A DNA stretch of 64,000 nucleotides, from positions 1 through 64,000 of the forward strand of contig JACRBZ010000066.1 of assembly GCA_016219185.1 (NCBI GenBank), read 5' to 3'. The position numbers were made by a program, and so were the translations under genes. Origin of the DNA: Deltaproteobacteria bacterium (GTDB taxonomy: Bacteria > Desulfobacterota > Desulfobacteria > Desulfobacterales > Desulfatirhabdiaceae). Positions 43,545 to 52,038 of this stretch are shown in pieces (position 1 is the stretch's first letter; each line of letters opens with the position of its first letter). The notes under the pieces were generated by a model. That model searched no databases. It was not told the origin of the DNA and saw only the letters and a list, made by a program, of their open reading frames with translations.

Positions 43545-46400
43545 TCAGACTCCCAGGACGAACTCCACATCCGTTTCATTCAGCGATTTAATGGAGGCCC
43601 CGTCGCTTGAAATCAGCCGGTCAAACAGCGCACTTTTCTGTTCCTGAAGCTGAAGGATTTTCTCCTCGATGGTTCCGCGGGTGATCAGCTTATACGAAAA
43701 AACGGTCTTGTCCTGTCCGATGCGATGGGTCCGGTCAATGGCCTGATTTTCGGCTGCCTTGTTCCACCAGGGATCGAAGATAAAAATGTAATCCGCGGCG
43801 GTCAGATTGAGCCCGATGCCGCCGGTTTTAAGGGTCATGAGGAAAACCTTGCAGGATTCATCTTCCTGAAACTGTTCCACCAGAAGTTTTCGATCCCGGG
43901 TGGCGCCTGTCATCATCAGGTATTTTACGCCATCTTTTTCCAGATCCTCGGCAATACAGTCCAGGGCATTGAGATAATTGGCAAACACCAGTACTTTGTG
44001 GTTATTGGCGGCCAAATCCCGTATTTGTTCCACCAGTACCTCCCGTTTCGGAGAAATGATGCCGTTTTCGCTCTTGGATTCCGGGATGCTGGCAATCTGG
44101 CGCAGTTCGCTCAGGGCCTGAAGAATAAAAAACTGGGATTTTTTTATGCCGTTCCGGGCAATCTGGGCCTTCACGGTTTCATAGTAAAACCGGCGGCGCT
44201 GCTCGTAAAAAATTTTCTGCTCATCGCTCATGTCCACATACAGGGTTTGTTCCACTTTTTCCGGGAGTTCCTTGAGCACATCCCGTTTCAGACGTCTGAG
44301 AATAAACGGATATATTTTTTTCTTCAGTTCGTGCAGCGCATCCTTGTCATCGTTTTTCTGAACCGGAATGGCATAGTTTCGACTGAACTCTTCGGGGGAA
44401 CCGAACATGGCCGGGTTGAGGAATCGAAAGAGCGCGTAGAGTTCGTTCAGGTTGTTTTCAATGGGTGTTCCGCTCAGGGCCAGCCTGTGCTCAGCACTCA
44501 GGAGCATCACGGCCCTGGAAATCTGGGAGTTCGGATTTTTGATGTTTTGAGATTCATCCAGGATGACATAGTAGAACGCTTCTGTCCGAAACGCCGCGAT
44601 ATCATTTCGAACCGTGGCATAGGTGGTGATGATCAGATTCTTGTCCCGGGCCCCCGCCAGATCCCGGATCAAACCGTGATGGATGACATAGGTGAGATCG
44701 GGCTTGAATTTCAGGATTTCGTTTTCCCAGTTGAACAACAGGCTTTTGGGGACGATCACCAGCGATGGCTTTTTTTGCCCGGGATAAATGCCGGCAAGAA
44801 GCGCAATCGCCTGCAGCGTTTTTCCCAGCCCCATGTCATCGGCCAGGCATCCTCCCAGTCCGTGCTGATGGAGGTAGTTCGCCCATTTGAGTCCCTGCTT
44901 CTGGTAGTCCCTCAGGGTTGCTCGGAGATCAGGGATATCGCATCTGGCCTTGGCCAGTTTGTTAAACCCCAGAAAAATCTCCCTGGATTTCTTGAATGAG
45001 CTTTCCGCGATTTTCTCGTCGATCAGTTCTTCAACAAGAGGAAGATCGAAAAAGGAGACTTTGACCTTGTCTTTTTGTTTTTTGAAAAGGCGCATCAGCC
45101 GGTTCATGTAATTCTGGCTGACGATGGCATGGGTGCCGTCACTCAGGGTGATGTAGGCGTTTTTTTTGTACTGGTTCAGAACGTCGAACAGGGGAAGCGT
45201 GAACCCTTCAATCTCCAGACTGGCATCCCCTTCCAGAAAATCGATGCCGTGAGACAGGGACAGGGACAGTTTCGGCGTGACGGCCCGCACCTTATAGGTT
45301 TTGAGTTTTTCAGCACCCAGGATGGAGAATCGCGCGATCAGGTTGGGCAGTTCAGCGTAGATAAAGGCGCTGGCCAGAGATTCTTCGATGATAAAGAGGT
45401 TATCGTCCATGAAAAAGCCGGGGCCATCCTTTATGGTCCGTTTGTGTTTTTTCAGCAGCTTTTCAATTTCCATAAAAACGGAAACGATTTCCTCGTGCCG
45501 GACATCGGATACGACGATCTTTTTTTCCAGATCATTGATCGCGGCCACCCGGGTCACATCATAGGATTCCATGAAATCCGGATCGAGTTCGGGCAAAGAG
45601 GTGGAAACCCGTAAATGCAGGGCATTGTCCGGGTCGACCTTTTCAATCATCAGCGTGGGCCGGGTCTGTTTGGGCTCCCCGGATGTTACGGTATAATCCT
45701 GGTATCGTACGGAGATATTGCTGAAATAAGAAAAGAGCAGGGAAAGATATCTTTCCAAACTGTTTGGTGACAGAACGGTCTGAAAAAGCGCCAGTACCCG
45801 GAAGTTTTCACTCAAAGCCTGAATCGGATAGATGACGCCATCGGCAAAGGCGTGGCTTTCATTCAGCAGTTGGACGGGTTCCAGTCGTTTCCCCCCGTGG
45901 GAGAGCACGATCCGGCTTTTGAGCATGCCTTTGCGACTCTCCTCGATGATCACCCGGATCCGGCTTTCTTCATCGGAGAACCGAAGACGGTTCATGCCGT
46001 CATCCACAAAATTGTCACAGTGCCGCAGGGGCCAGAACAGGTAATCGTATTCGCTCAGGTAAATCTGTCCACCGGGTTTATTCCAGTCAATCCGGAAACT
46101 GTTCTGCTTTTTGATATTTTCAATGGACTTCAGCACCTCGCGGGTGGGCCCGGCGAAATATTCATGACCGGGACTGATCTGCTTTCCCTTCTCATTGATC
46201 ACACAAAGATAAGCGCCGTTGGCGTCGAAGTTGAGCTGAAAAAAGACCGTCAGATCGGATTTCTCCCTGGTGATCAGAGGCCGGGTGCGTTTCAGCTTTT
46301 CAAAGATGTCGGTTGTCGTTTCCTTCAGCGGGTGTTCCTTAAGGGCATGATGTTTCGGGGTCGTTGTACCCGAAACGTTTGATTGTGATTTGCGTGACAT
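43545..46400 (-). CDS. SNF2/SWI2-family DNA translocase (RapA/HepA-like)
   Basis: 951 residues from ATG 46400 (TTG 46409 is possible). The first 480 residues are a family-specific accessory region. Motif I DDMGLGKT is near residue 520, the Walker B variant DESQ near 615, LALSGTPIENNLNELYALFRF is motif III, and GGIGLNLTAADYIFIFDPWW and DRTHRIGQ (near 890) are motifs V and VI. It should be an ATP-driven translocase on duplex DNA that remodels protein-DNA complexes or RNA polymerase. It is transcribed with the 873-residue partner; no nuclease or methylase accompanies them. Confidence 0.93.
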   Translation of the reverse strand: MSRKSQSNVSGTTTPKHHALKEHPLKETTTDIFEKLKRTRPLITREKSDLTVFFQLNFDANGAYLCVINEKGKQISPGHEYFAGPTREVLKSIENIKKQNSFRIDWNKPGGQIYLSEYDYLFWPLRHCDNFVDDGMNRLRFSDEESRIRVIIEESRKGMLKSRIVLSHGGKRLEPVQLLNESHAFADGVIYPIQALSENFRVLALFQTVLSPNSLERYLSLLFSYFSNISVRYQDYTVTSGEPKQTRPTLMIEKVDPDNALHLRVSTSLPELDPDFMESYDVTRVAAINDLEKKIVVSDVRHEEIVSVFMEIEKLLKKHKRTIKDGPGFFMDDNLFIIEESLASAFIYAELPNLIARFSILGAEKLKTYKVRAVTPKLSLSLSHGIDFLEGDASLEIEGFTLPLFDVLNQYKKNAYITLSDGTHAIVSQNYMNRLMRLFKKQKDKVKVSFFDLPLVEELIDEKIAESSFKKSREIFLGFNKLAKARCDIPDLRATLRDYQKQGLKWANYLHQHGLGGCLADDMGLGKTLQAIALLAGIYPGQKKPSLVIVPKSLLFNWENEILKFKPDLTYVIHHGLIRDLAGARDKNLIITTYATVRNDIAAFRTEAFYYVILDESQNIKNPNSQISRAVMLLSAEHRLALSGTPIENNLNELYALFRFLNPAMFGSPEEFSRNYAIPVQKNDDKDALHELKKKIYPFILRRLKRDVLKELPEKVEQTLYVDMSDEQKIFYEQRRRFYYETVKAQIARNGIKKSQFFILQALSELRQIASIPESKSENGIISPKREVLVEQIRDLAANNHKVLVFANYLNALDCIAEDLEKDGVKYLMMTGATRDRKLLVEQFQEDESCKVFLMTLKTGGIGLNLTAADYIFIFDPWWNKAAENQAIDRTHRIGQDKTVFSYKLITRGTIEEKILQLQEQKSALFDRLISSDGASIKSLNETDVEFVLGV

Positions 46401-46453
46401 CAGTATCAAATATCACAATCAAACTCTTCTTGAAACGAAAACATTTCTGCAGC

Positions 46454-47194
46454 TTATCCTTGCTTGATTTCAAGGATTTTCCCCTTGACGCTGATAACAA
46501 CCTCGGTCAGGGGGATGGTTGCGCCTGAAATCTGAAGTCCTTTTTTGACAATCGTCGGCAGGCCGGAGCAGCAGGGGACTTCCATACTCAGAATCGTAAT
46601 GCTCTTCAGCCCGGCGTGGGTGCAGATTTTGGCGAACTTATCGATATAACCCTGAGCATCATCAAATTTGGGGCATCCCATCATGACGGCCCGGCCCTTC
46701 ATGAAGTCCTTGTGGATGGAAGGATAGGCCACCGGAACGCAATCGGCCACAACCAGAAGATCCGCTCCGTGTAGAAAAGGCGCATTGGAGGGGACCAGGC
46801 GGATCTGGACCGGCCAGTGCGACAGAAAGGAATCATCTCCAGCTTCAAGGGATGCGGGCAGATTGGCTTTTTCACGGGCGGATGGGGGAGAAAATATTTG
46901 AAGCCCGGCGGACGGACATCCACCGGCAGTCGGGGAAGCCTTTCCATGTGTTTGGCCCAGAAGGGCTTCAACCGCAACCTCGTCAAATTCATCGGCTTCC
47001 CGTTCGGTAATGGTCAAGGCGCCCGTGGGACATTCGCCGATACAGGCGCCCAGGCCGTCACAATATTTGTCGGCAACAACGCGCGCCTTGCCGTCAACAA
47101 GCTTAAGGGCGCCTTCCGCGCATCCCGTGATGCACTGGCCGCATCCGTCGCAACGTTCTTCATCGATCTGAATTATTTTTCTAAGTACTTTCAT
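46454..47194 (-). CDS. Ferredoxin-type iron-sulfur protein associated with Hcp (FrdX-like)
   Basis: 246 residues. The first cluster motif is C15/C18/C21/C25. The second is C45-x2-Leu48-x2-C51-x3-C55, where the second Cys is replaced by Leu, suggesting a 3Fe-4S cluster. The C-terminal 170 residues contain GCPKFDD and VPCCSGLP. HcpR regulons of delta-proteobacteria pair hcp with such a ferredoxin, which probably donates electrons to Hcp. ATG 47194 follows AGAGGAATGAGCC. It is the last gene of hcp-HD-frdX. Confidence 0.85.
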   Translation of the reverse strand: MKVLRKIIQIDEERCDGCGQCITGCAEGALKLVDGKARVVADKYCDGLGACIGECPTGALTITEREADEFDEVAVEALLGQTHGKASPTAGGCPSAGLQIFSPPSAREKANLPASLEAGDDSFLSHWPVQIRLVPSNAPFLHGADLLVVADCVPVAYPSIHKDFMKGRAVMMGCPKFDDAQGYIDKFAKICTHAGLKSITILSMEVPCCSGLPTIVKKGLQISGATIPLTEVVISVKGKILEIKQG

Positions 47195-47207
47195 GGCTCA
47201 TTCCTCT

Positions 47208-47936
47208 TTATGACAGCAATGTTTCTCGGGCAACCTTGCGCCCGCTTTCGGTTAAAAATGATTTCTCTATCATCTGGTTCACGCGATCCGGTGAAGAAGG
47301 CGACTGCTTCTGGTTTTCCTCGATGTTGGTGACCAGATCGGCATCATAGAGAACCTGAAAATTGACGGTTTCCAGGGGCCTGGGATGATGGTGGTGGCCC
47401 ACGATATCGCAAACCTCATCAATCAATTCCGCTTTAGCGCCTAGTTTCGTCAGAATGGATCTGGCGATGGGCGGACCTTCCAGTTCCTGAAACCGGGCAG
47501 CCGTGCTGCCGTGTTTTCGCTCGGTTTCGTGAATTCCGATGTCGTGGAGAAACGCTGCGCACAGAATAACCGCCATATTGCCTTTTTCAGTCCTGGCGAT
47601 CCGTTCCGCGTACCGGGCCACCCGGGACGCATGGCCGATTCGCTTGAAATCGCTTTTAAAATACCGCTTCATTTCAATGGCCACCCGGTCTTTCAGCAGG
47701 TCTTCCTTCTGGGCCAGAAGTTCGGTTGGCATGGACCCCAGGCATTGTTCGGCAAACTGGCAGTATGAGGCGCACCCGAAATCCATATTGGGATTGACAA
47801 AACGGTGCTGACAGTGCGGGCATTTTCGGGTGGTGTCGTCCTTGAAAAATTCGACGCTGCTTCCGCACTCGGGGCATTTGGTTTCAAAAATCGCTCCTGG
47901 CTTCCAGTACTGGGTATCTTGTCCCGGGCATTTCAT
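47208..47936 (-). CDS. HD-domain phosphohydrolase with an N-terminal zinc ribbon
   Basis: 242 residues from ATG 47936 (ribosome site GGAGGACAAAAAG). Two CxxC pairs (KCPECGS and KCPHCQH) make an N-terminal zinc ribbon, followed by FGCASYCQFAEQC, a further Cys group. The HD domain shows GHASRVARYAERIA, AFLHDIGIHE (the HD pair) and GHHHHPRP. HD proteins hydrolyse nucleotides or phosphoesters; the substrate is unknown. It is embedded between hcp and the ferredoxin, suggesting a role in nitrosative-stress signalling or repair (inference). Confidence 0.85.
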   Translation of the reverse strand: MKCPGQDTQYWKPGAIFETKCPECGSSVEFFKDDTTRKCPHCQHRFVNPNMDFGCASYCQFAEQCLGSMPTELLAQKEDLLKDRVAIEMKRYFKSDFKRIGHASRVARYAERIARTEKGNMAVILCAAFLHDIGIHETERKHGSTAARFQELEGPPIARSILTKLGAKAELIDEVCDIVGHHHHPRPLETVNFQVLYDADLVTNIEENQKQSPSSPDRVNQMIEKSFLTESGRKVARETLLS

Positions 47937-47965
47937 CTTTTTGTCCTCCAAAAAATGTTGGGGAA

Positions 47966-48004
47966 GTTGAGGAAGATTGAGATAAGAATTCAACCTTCCT
48001 CAAC
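47966..48004 (-). terminator. Hairpin between hcp and the HD gene
   Basis: GTTGAGGAAG and CTTCCTCAAC arms (10 bp, perfect) with a 19-nt loop, followed on the minus strand by TTCCCCAACATTTTTT. It is 14 nt after the hcp stop and may act as a partial terminator or protect the hcp mRNA. Confidence 0.45.
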
Positions 48005-48017
48005 CTGGGTCCGTAAT

Positions 48018-49631
48018 TTATCCCAAAATTGCCTTCAGGTCTTCATCCGGCGTTTTAATGGGCATGATGTTGAAGTTTTTTACCAGTACATCCAGCACAT
48101 TCGGGGTAATAAAGGCCGGAAGACTTGGCCCCAGGCGAATGTTCTTGATGCCCAGATGGAGCAGGGTCAGTAAAATGGCACAGGCTTTCTGTTCATACCA
48201 GGACAGAATCATGGAAAGCGGCAGATCGTTGACACCGCATCCAAAGGCATTGGCCAGGGCCACGGCGATCTGAACCGCCGAATAGGCATCGTTGCACTGT
48301 CCGACATCCAGAAGCCGGGGAATGCCGCCGATATTTCCCAGATCCTTGTCAAAAAAGCGGAATTTTCCGCAGGCAAGGGTCAGAACCACGCAATCGGCAG
48401 GCACTTTTTCCACGAATTCCGTGTAGTAATCCCTTCCGGGTTTTGCCCCGTCGCAGCCACCGACCAGGAAAAAGTGACGGATGGCCTTGCTTTTTACCGC
48501 ATCGATCACGGCTCCCGCCACACCCAGGACCGCGTTCCTGGCAAAGCCGACCATCACGGATTTGCCCGCGACATCTTCCGGAAAGCCCGGAAGCGCCAGC
48601 GCTTTTTCAATCACCGGAGTGAAATCCTTGGTGGCGATATGCGTTACACCCGGCCAGCCCACGAGCCCGGTTGTATAGATATTGTCCTGATAGATTTCCC
48701 TTGGCTTTTGAATGCAGTTGGTGGTCATTAAAATGGGGCCGGGGAATGCGGCAAATTCCTTGGCCTGATTCTGCCAGGCGGTTCCGTAGTGGCCGAAGAA
48801 ATGGGGATATTTCTTGAGTTCCGGATACCCGTGACAGGGCAGCATTTCCCCATGCGTATAAATATTGATGCCTTTTCCCCGGGTTTGTTTGAGCAACTCC
48901 TCCAGGTCTTTCAGGTCATGGCCGGACACCAGAATGGCCTTGCCTTTTTTTGCGCCCAGGGAAACGGATGTGGGAACCGGATGCCCGTAATTTCCGGTAT
49001 TTCCGGCGTCCAGAAGCTCCATGGCCCGGAGGTTGACCTCCCCGCATTTCAATGCCAGCCCCACCAGTTCGTTGACCCCCAGGCTCTTGTCCAGGGTTGC
49101 TGCCATGGCTTCATGAATAAAGGCATAGACGCTGTCATCGGACTGGCCCAGAATGGCGGCATGGTCGGCATAGGCGGCCACGCCTTTGACGCCGTAAATC
49201 AAAAGCTGCTGAAGGGAGTGAATATCGGGGTTGATGGATGGATCCGACTTGACGCCGACGGACTCGCCTTGTTTCACCATGCCTTCAAGGGTTCCTGCCG
49301 GAATGAAGTCCGCCGGACCCACGGGAAGGGAAGCCTGGATTCTGGACTTCAGGGTATCGCGCTTGACAATGCACTCTTGAATCATGCTGACAAAGCGGTT
49401 CGGATCAAAATCCACATTGGTGAGCGTGGAAAAAATAGCTTCACAGCTGAAGCGGTTGATGCTATCATCCACAATCCCTGATTTTCGTGCTGCAATGGCA
49501 ACTTGAGACAGGCCTTTTACCGTATAAATCAACAAATCCTGAAGGGCTGCAACTTCCGGCTGTTTTCCACAAACGCCGATCTTGGTGCATCCTTCGCCTT
49601 TTGCCGTCTGTTCGCATTGATAACAAAACAT
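48018..49631 (-). CDS. hcp: Hybrid cluster protein (hydroxylamine/NO reductase)
   Basis: 537 residues, typical of class I Hcp. The N-terminal motif C3-x2-C6-x8-C15-x5-C21 (CYQCEQTAKGEGCTKIGVCGK-type) binds the cubane cluster, and downstream Cys/His/Glu ligands hold the Fe-S-O hybrid cluster (GHDLKDLEELL, MTTNCIQKP, VGGCDGAKPGRDYYTEF, LACGKFRFF). It reduces NO or hydroxylamine in the cytoplasm. ATG 49631 follows CGAAAGGAGATTCACC. It heads the hcp-HD-frdX unit and is divergent from a Crp/Fnr regulator. Confidence 0.97.
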   Translation of the reverse strand: MFCYQCEQTAKGEGCTKIGVCGKQPEVAALQDLLIYTVKGLSQVAIAARKSGIVDDSINRFSCEAIFSTLTNVDFDPNRFVSMIQECIVKRDTLKSRIQASLPVGPADFIPAGTLEGMVKQGESVGVKSDPSINPDIHSLQQLLIYGVKGVAAYADHAAILGQSDDSVYAFIHEAMAATLDKSLGVNELVGLALKCGEVNLRAMELLDAGNTGNYGHPVPTSVSLGAKKGKAILVSGHDLKDLEELLKQTRGKGINIYTHGEMLPCHGYPELKKYPHFFGHYGTAWQNQAKEFAAFPGPILMTTNCIQKPREIYQDNIYTTGLVGWPGVTHIATKDFTPVIEKALALPGFPEDVAGKSVMVGFARNAVLGVAGAVIDAVKSKAIRHFFLVGGCDGAKPGRDYYTEFVEKVPADCVVLTLACGKFRFFDKDLGNIGGIPRLLDVGQCNDAYSAVQIAVALANAFGCGVNDLPLSMILSWYEQKACAILLTLLHLGIKNIRLGPSLPAFITPNVLDVLVKNFNIMPIKTPDEDLKAILG

Positions 49632-49782
49632 GGTGAATCTCCTTTCGCTATGTCGTATGGTTTAGGGGGTTGGCCTCAAGGTTTTTGGGATTGAAATATT
49701 TTTCGTCCTTTGGCCTGTTTTGTTGAACGTTGGTTTTAGTAATTGTTGAGTCGGGTTTTACTCCGGATTCAACGCGAGTTCC

Positions 49783-49796
49783 TTGACTTAAGTCAA
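49783..49796. promoter_or_regulatory. HcpR-type operator in the hcp/regulator intergenic region
   Basis: TTGACTTAAGTCAA is a perfect 14-bp palindrome of the Fnr/HcpR class (TTGAC-N4-GTCAA). It lies 16 nt upstream of the regulator start and about 150 nt upstream of hcp, consistent with control of both. A second, looser dyad GTTGA...TCAAC is at 49745-49773. Confidence 0.7.
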
Positions 49797-49811
49797 CCTC
49801 AACCAAATAAA

Positions 49812-50519
49812 ATGAAAATAAATGATAAAATCATGAAAACCGCGATAGAGATTATTTCAAAAACCCCGCTTTTCAGCGGGCTTGACGAGGATGCGTTGCA
49901 GGCGGTCTGCGCGATTACGGTGCGCAAGGACTATGATAAGGGGCAGATCATATTTTCAGAAGGAGATGCCGGCAACGGATTTTATACCATCGTGAGCGGC
50001 AGAGTGAAGATTTTCAAGGTTGCACCTGATGGCAAGGAGCAGATCCTGCATATTTTCGGCCCTGGAGAACCGTTCGGGGAAGTCCCGGTTTTCACGGGCC
50101 GGCCGTTTCCCGCCACTGCACAGGCCATCGCAGGGACCAGCCTGCTGTTTTTCCCCAAGGCTGCGTTTGTGGCGTTGATTCATCAAAACCCTTCTTTGTC
50201 CCTGAGCATGCTCGGCGTCTTGTCTCTGAGGCTTCGGGAGTTTACGGTTCAGATCGAGAATCTTTCGCTGAAAGAAGTGCCAGGACGCCTGTCTTCTTAT
50301 TTGCTGTACTTATCGGATGAACAGGAAAGCCCGGGTACCGTTAAGCTGGCCATCTCCAAAAGCCAGCTTGCGAGCCTGCTGGGAACGATTCCGGAAACGC
50401 TTTCCAGAATCTTCACCAAAATGGCGGTTGCACGGCTGATCAGCGTTCAGGGTAGCGACATTCAGCTTCTGAACCGCAATGGACTGGAGGATCTGGCCGA
50501 GAACGGCAAACTTCCGTAA
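49812..50519 (+). CDS. hcpR: Crp/Fnr-family transcriptional regulator, probable HcpR
   Basis: 235 residues from ATG 49812. The longer upstream frame is rejected because it would run through the TTGAC palindrome. A cyclic-nucleotide-binding-like beta-barrel (about 10-130; SEGDAGNGFYTIVSGRVKIF, GPGEPFGEVPVF) precedes a dimer helix and a Crp-type helix-turn-helix (SKSQLASLLGTIPETLSRIF). There is no Cys array like Fnr, so a haem or other cofactor could be the sensor, as in studied HcpR proteins. Divergence from hcp supports nitrosative-stress control. Confidence 0.85.
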   Translation: MKINDKIMKTAIEIISKTPLFSGLDEDALQAVCAITVRKDYDKGQIIFSEGDAGNGFYTIVSGRVKIFKVAPDGKEQILHIFGPGEPFGEVPVFTGRPFPATAQAIAGTSLLFFPKAAFVALIHQNPSLSLSMLGVLSLRLREFTVQIENLSLKEVPGRLSSYLLYLSDEQESPGTVKLAISKSQLASLLGTIPETLSRIFTKMAVARLISVQGSDIQLLNRNGLEDLAENGKLP

Positions 50520-50538
50520 AAAATGAGCCGTGAATCGG

Positions 50539-51012
50539 TTATTTTTCCGTTACCAGTACCTTGCTGAGAAGCCGGATATGGCCCATTTCTTCCTTGATGA
50601 TCCCATCTACCCGGTTTTTTCCCAGACCTTCGGGAACCACTTCCTTCATGCCCAGGTAAAATACGATGGAATCCTTTTCCGCCTCGATTGCGGCTTTCAG
50701 TATTTCTTTCATGGATTTCAAATCGATCGTTTTTTGAAAAAATACGCGGGTATCGGCCAGGGCCCGGAGGTATAGCACGGCCTCATGTTCCGGATCAAAA
50801 ACCGTGGCAGCCTTTTCTTTTTCGTTCAGGCCGGCGCGCATCGCCTGAAAGGTTTTTTCATGCTGTTCTTCCATCTGCGCTAGCTGGATCAGAAATTTTT
50901 TGGACTGCGGATCCGTCACATTCCCGGATGCATCCCGGTAAAATTTCGCGCCGTTTCGTTCAAGCTGTTCGGCCATTTCAAAAATATCGTCCGCATTGAA
51001 ATCAAAGCTCAT
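50539..51012 (-). CDS. Ferritin-like/rubrerythrin-type di-iron protein
   Basis: 157 residues, four-helix ferritin-like fold with ERNGAKFYRDASG, QMEEQHEKTF (ExxH), IEAEKDSIVFYLGM and IKEEMGHIRLL (ExxH) supplying the di-iron ligands. No rubredoxin domain is present, so it is a short rubrerythrin relative, probably peroxide-detoxifying. ATG 51012 follows AAAGGAAACATCACC. It converges on the hcpR gene, with 19 nt between their ends. Confidence 0.88.
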   Translation of the reverse strand: MSFDFNADDIFEMAEQLERNGAKFYRDASGNVTDPQSKKFLIQLAQMEEQHEKTFQAMRAGLNEKEKAATVFDPEHEAVLYLRALADTRVFFQKTIDLKSMKEILKAAIEAEKDSIVFYLGMKEVVPEGLGKNRVDGIIKEEMGHIRLLSKVLVTEK

Positions 51013-51270
51013 GGTGATGTTTCCTTTCTAAAAAATCGTTGGGTTACGGGCACAATGGATTTTTTCATTGCCCAGGGGGTTGCCTCCATATTGATCATGA
51101 ATCCATAGATCAATAATAATAAAAGGTTCCGCTTTTGTAAAGTATCTTGGAACCAGTTAATTGCACCCGCAGGAAAAGAATGCCGCAAGGTGATGAGATA
51201 TTTTGTTGACTCGGTATCCATTCATCGCTACCGTAATGCGGGTAATACCAACGCATACGGGATATTCGGC

Positions 51271-52038
51271 ATGGATGATATTTATTTAAAAGCATTGATT
51301 GAGAAAATTCAAAATGGCCGGATCGGCGCGGATGCAGCCATGGAAATCCTCAAACGGCTGCCGTTTGAGGATATCGGGTTTGCCCGCATCGATCATCACC
51401 GGTGTATTCGAAACGGCGCACCGGAAGTCATTTACTGTGAAGGAAAAACCCTGCCGCAAATCCAGGGGATCGTCCGGAAGCTTGCCGAGCGTCATCGGAA
51501 CATACTGGCCACCCGCGCAAGCCTTGCCGTATACGAGGCCATTCAGGCCATTTCACTTCCCTGCACTTATCACGAGATGGCCAGAATCGTTGTGATCCAT
51601 CCCGATCCCGTTGAAAAAACAGGCCGGATCGTCGTTGTTTCCGCCGGCACATCCGATATGCCGGTCGCCGAAGAAGCCGCGGTCACCGCCGAAACGCTGG
51701 GGAATCGGGTCAGCCGGCTGTATGATGTGGGTGTTGCGGGCATCCACCGGCTACTGGCAGTCTGGGAGGATCTGTCCCGGGCCAATGTGGCCGTGGTTGT
51801 GGCTGGGATGGAAGGCGCACTGGCCAGTGTGGTCGGCGGTCTGGTCTCCTGTCCGGTCATCGGCGTTCCCACCAGCATCGGCTACGGCGCCAGCTTCGGC
51901 GGCATTGCCGCGCTTCTCAGCATGCTCAATAGTTGCGCCTCCGGAGTTTCCGTTGTCAACATCGACAATGGATTCGGTGCCGGATATCAGGCCAGCATCA
52001 TCAACCATCTGGCGTCAAAGAAGTGTGAAATGGGTTAA
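51271..52038 (+). CDS. larB: LarB, pyridinium-3,5-biscarboxylic acid mononucleotide synthase
   Basis: 255 residues from ATG 51271; upstream frame is not family-like. N-terminal GRIGADAAMEILKRLPFEDIG and the AIR-carboxylase-like C-terminal domain (VVSAGTSDMPVAEEA, VGVAGIHRLL, VVAGMEGALASVVGGLV, GVPTSIGYGASFGG) identify LarB. It carboxylates nicotinic acid adenine dinucleotide on the way to the nickel-pincer cofactor. larC and larE are not in view. Its stop overlaps the convergent holA stop by 4 nt. Confidence 0.92.
   Translation: MDDIYLKALIEKIQNGRIGADAAMEILKRLPFEDIGFARIDHHRCIRNGAPEVIYCEGKTLPQIQGIVRKLAERHRNILATRASLAVYEAIQAISLPCTYHEMARIVVIHPDPVEKTGRIVVVSAGTSDMPVAEEAAVTAETLGNRVSRLYDVGVAGIHRLLAVWEDLSRANVAVVVAGMEGALASVVGGLVSCPVIGVPTSIGYGASFGGIAALLSMLNSCASGVSVVNIDNGFGAGYQASIINHLASKKCEMG

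Noticed and set aside
43725-44999. 424-codon plus-strand open frame
   Set aside because: Antisense shadow of the SNF2 helicase, whose motifs are unmistakable on the other strand.
40921-46400. SNF2 unit as a DISARM or other named defence system
   Set aside because: No methylase, DUF1998 protein, phospholipase D or nuclease neighbours; pairing alone is not enough.
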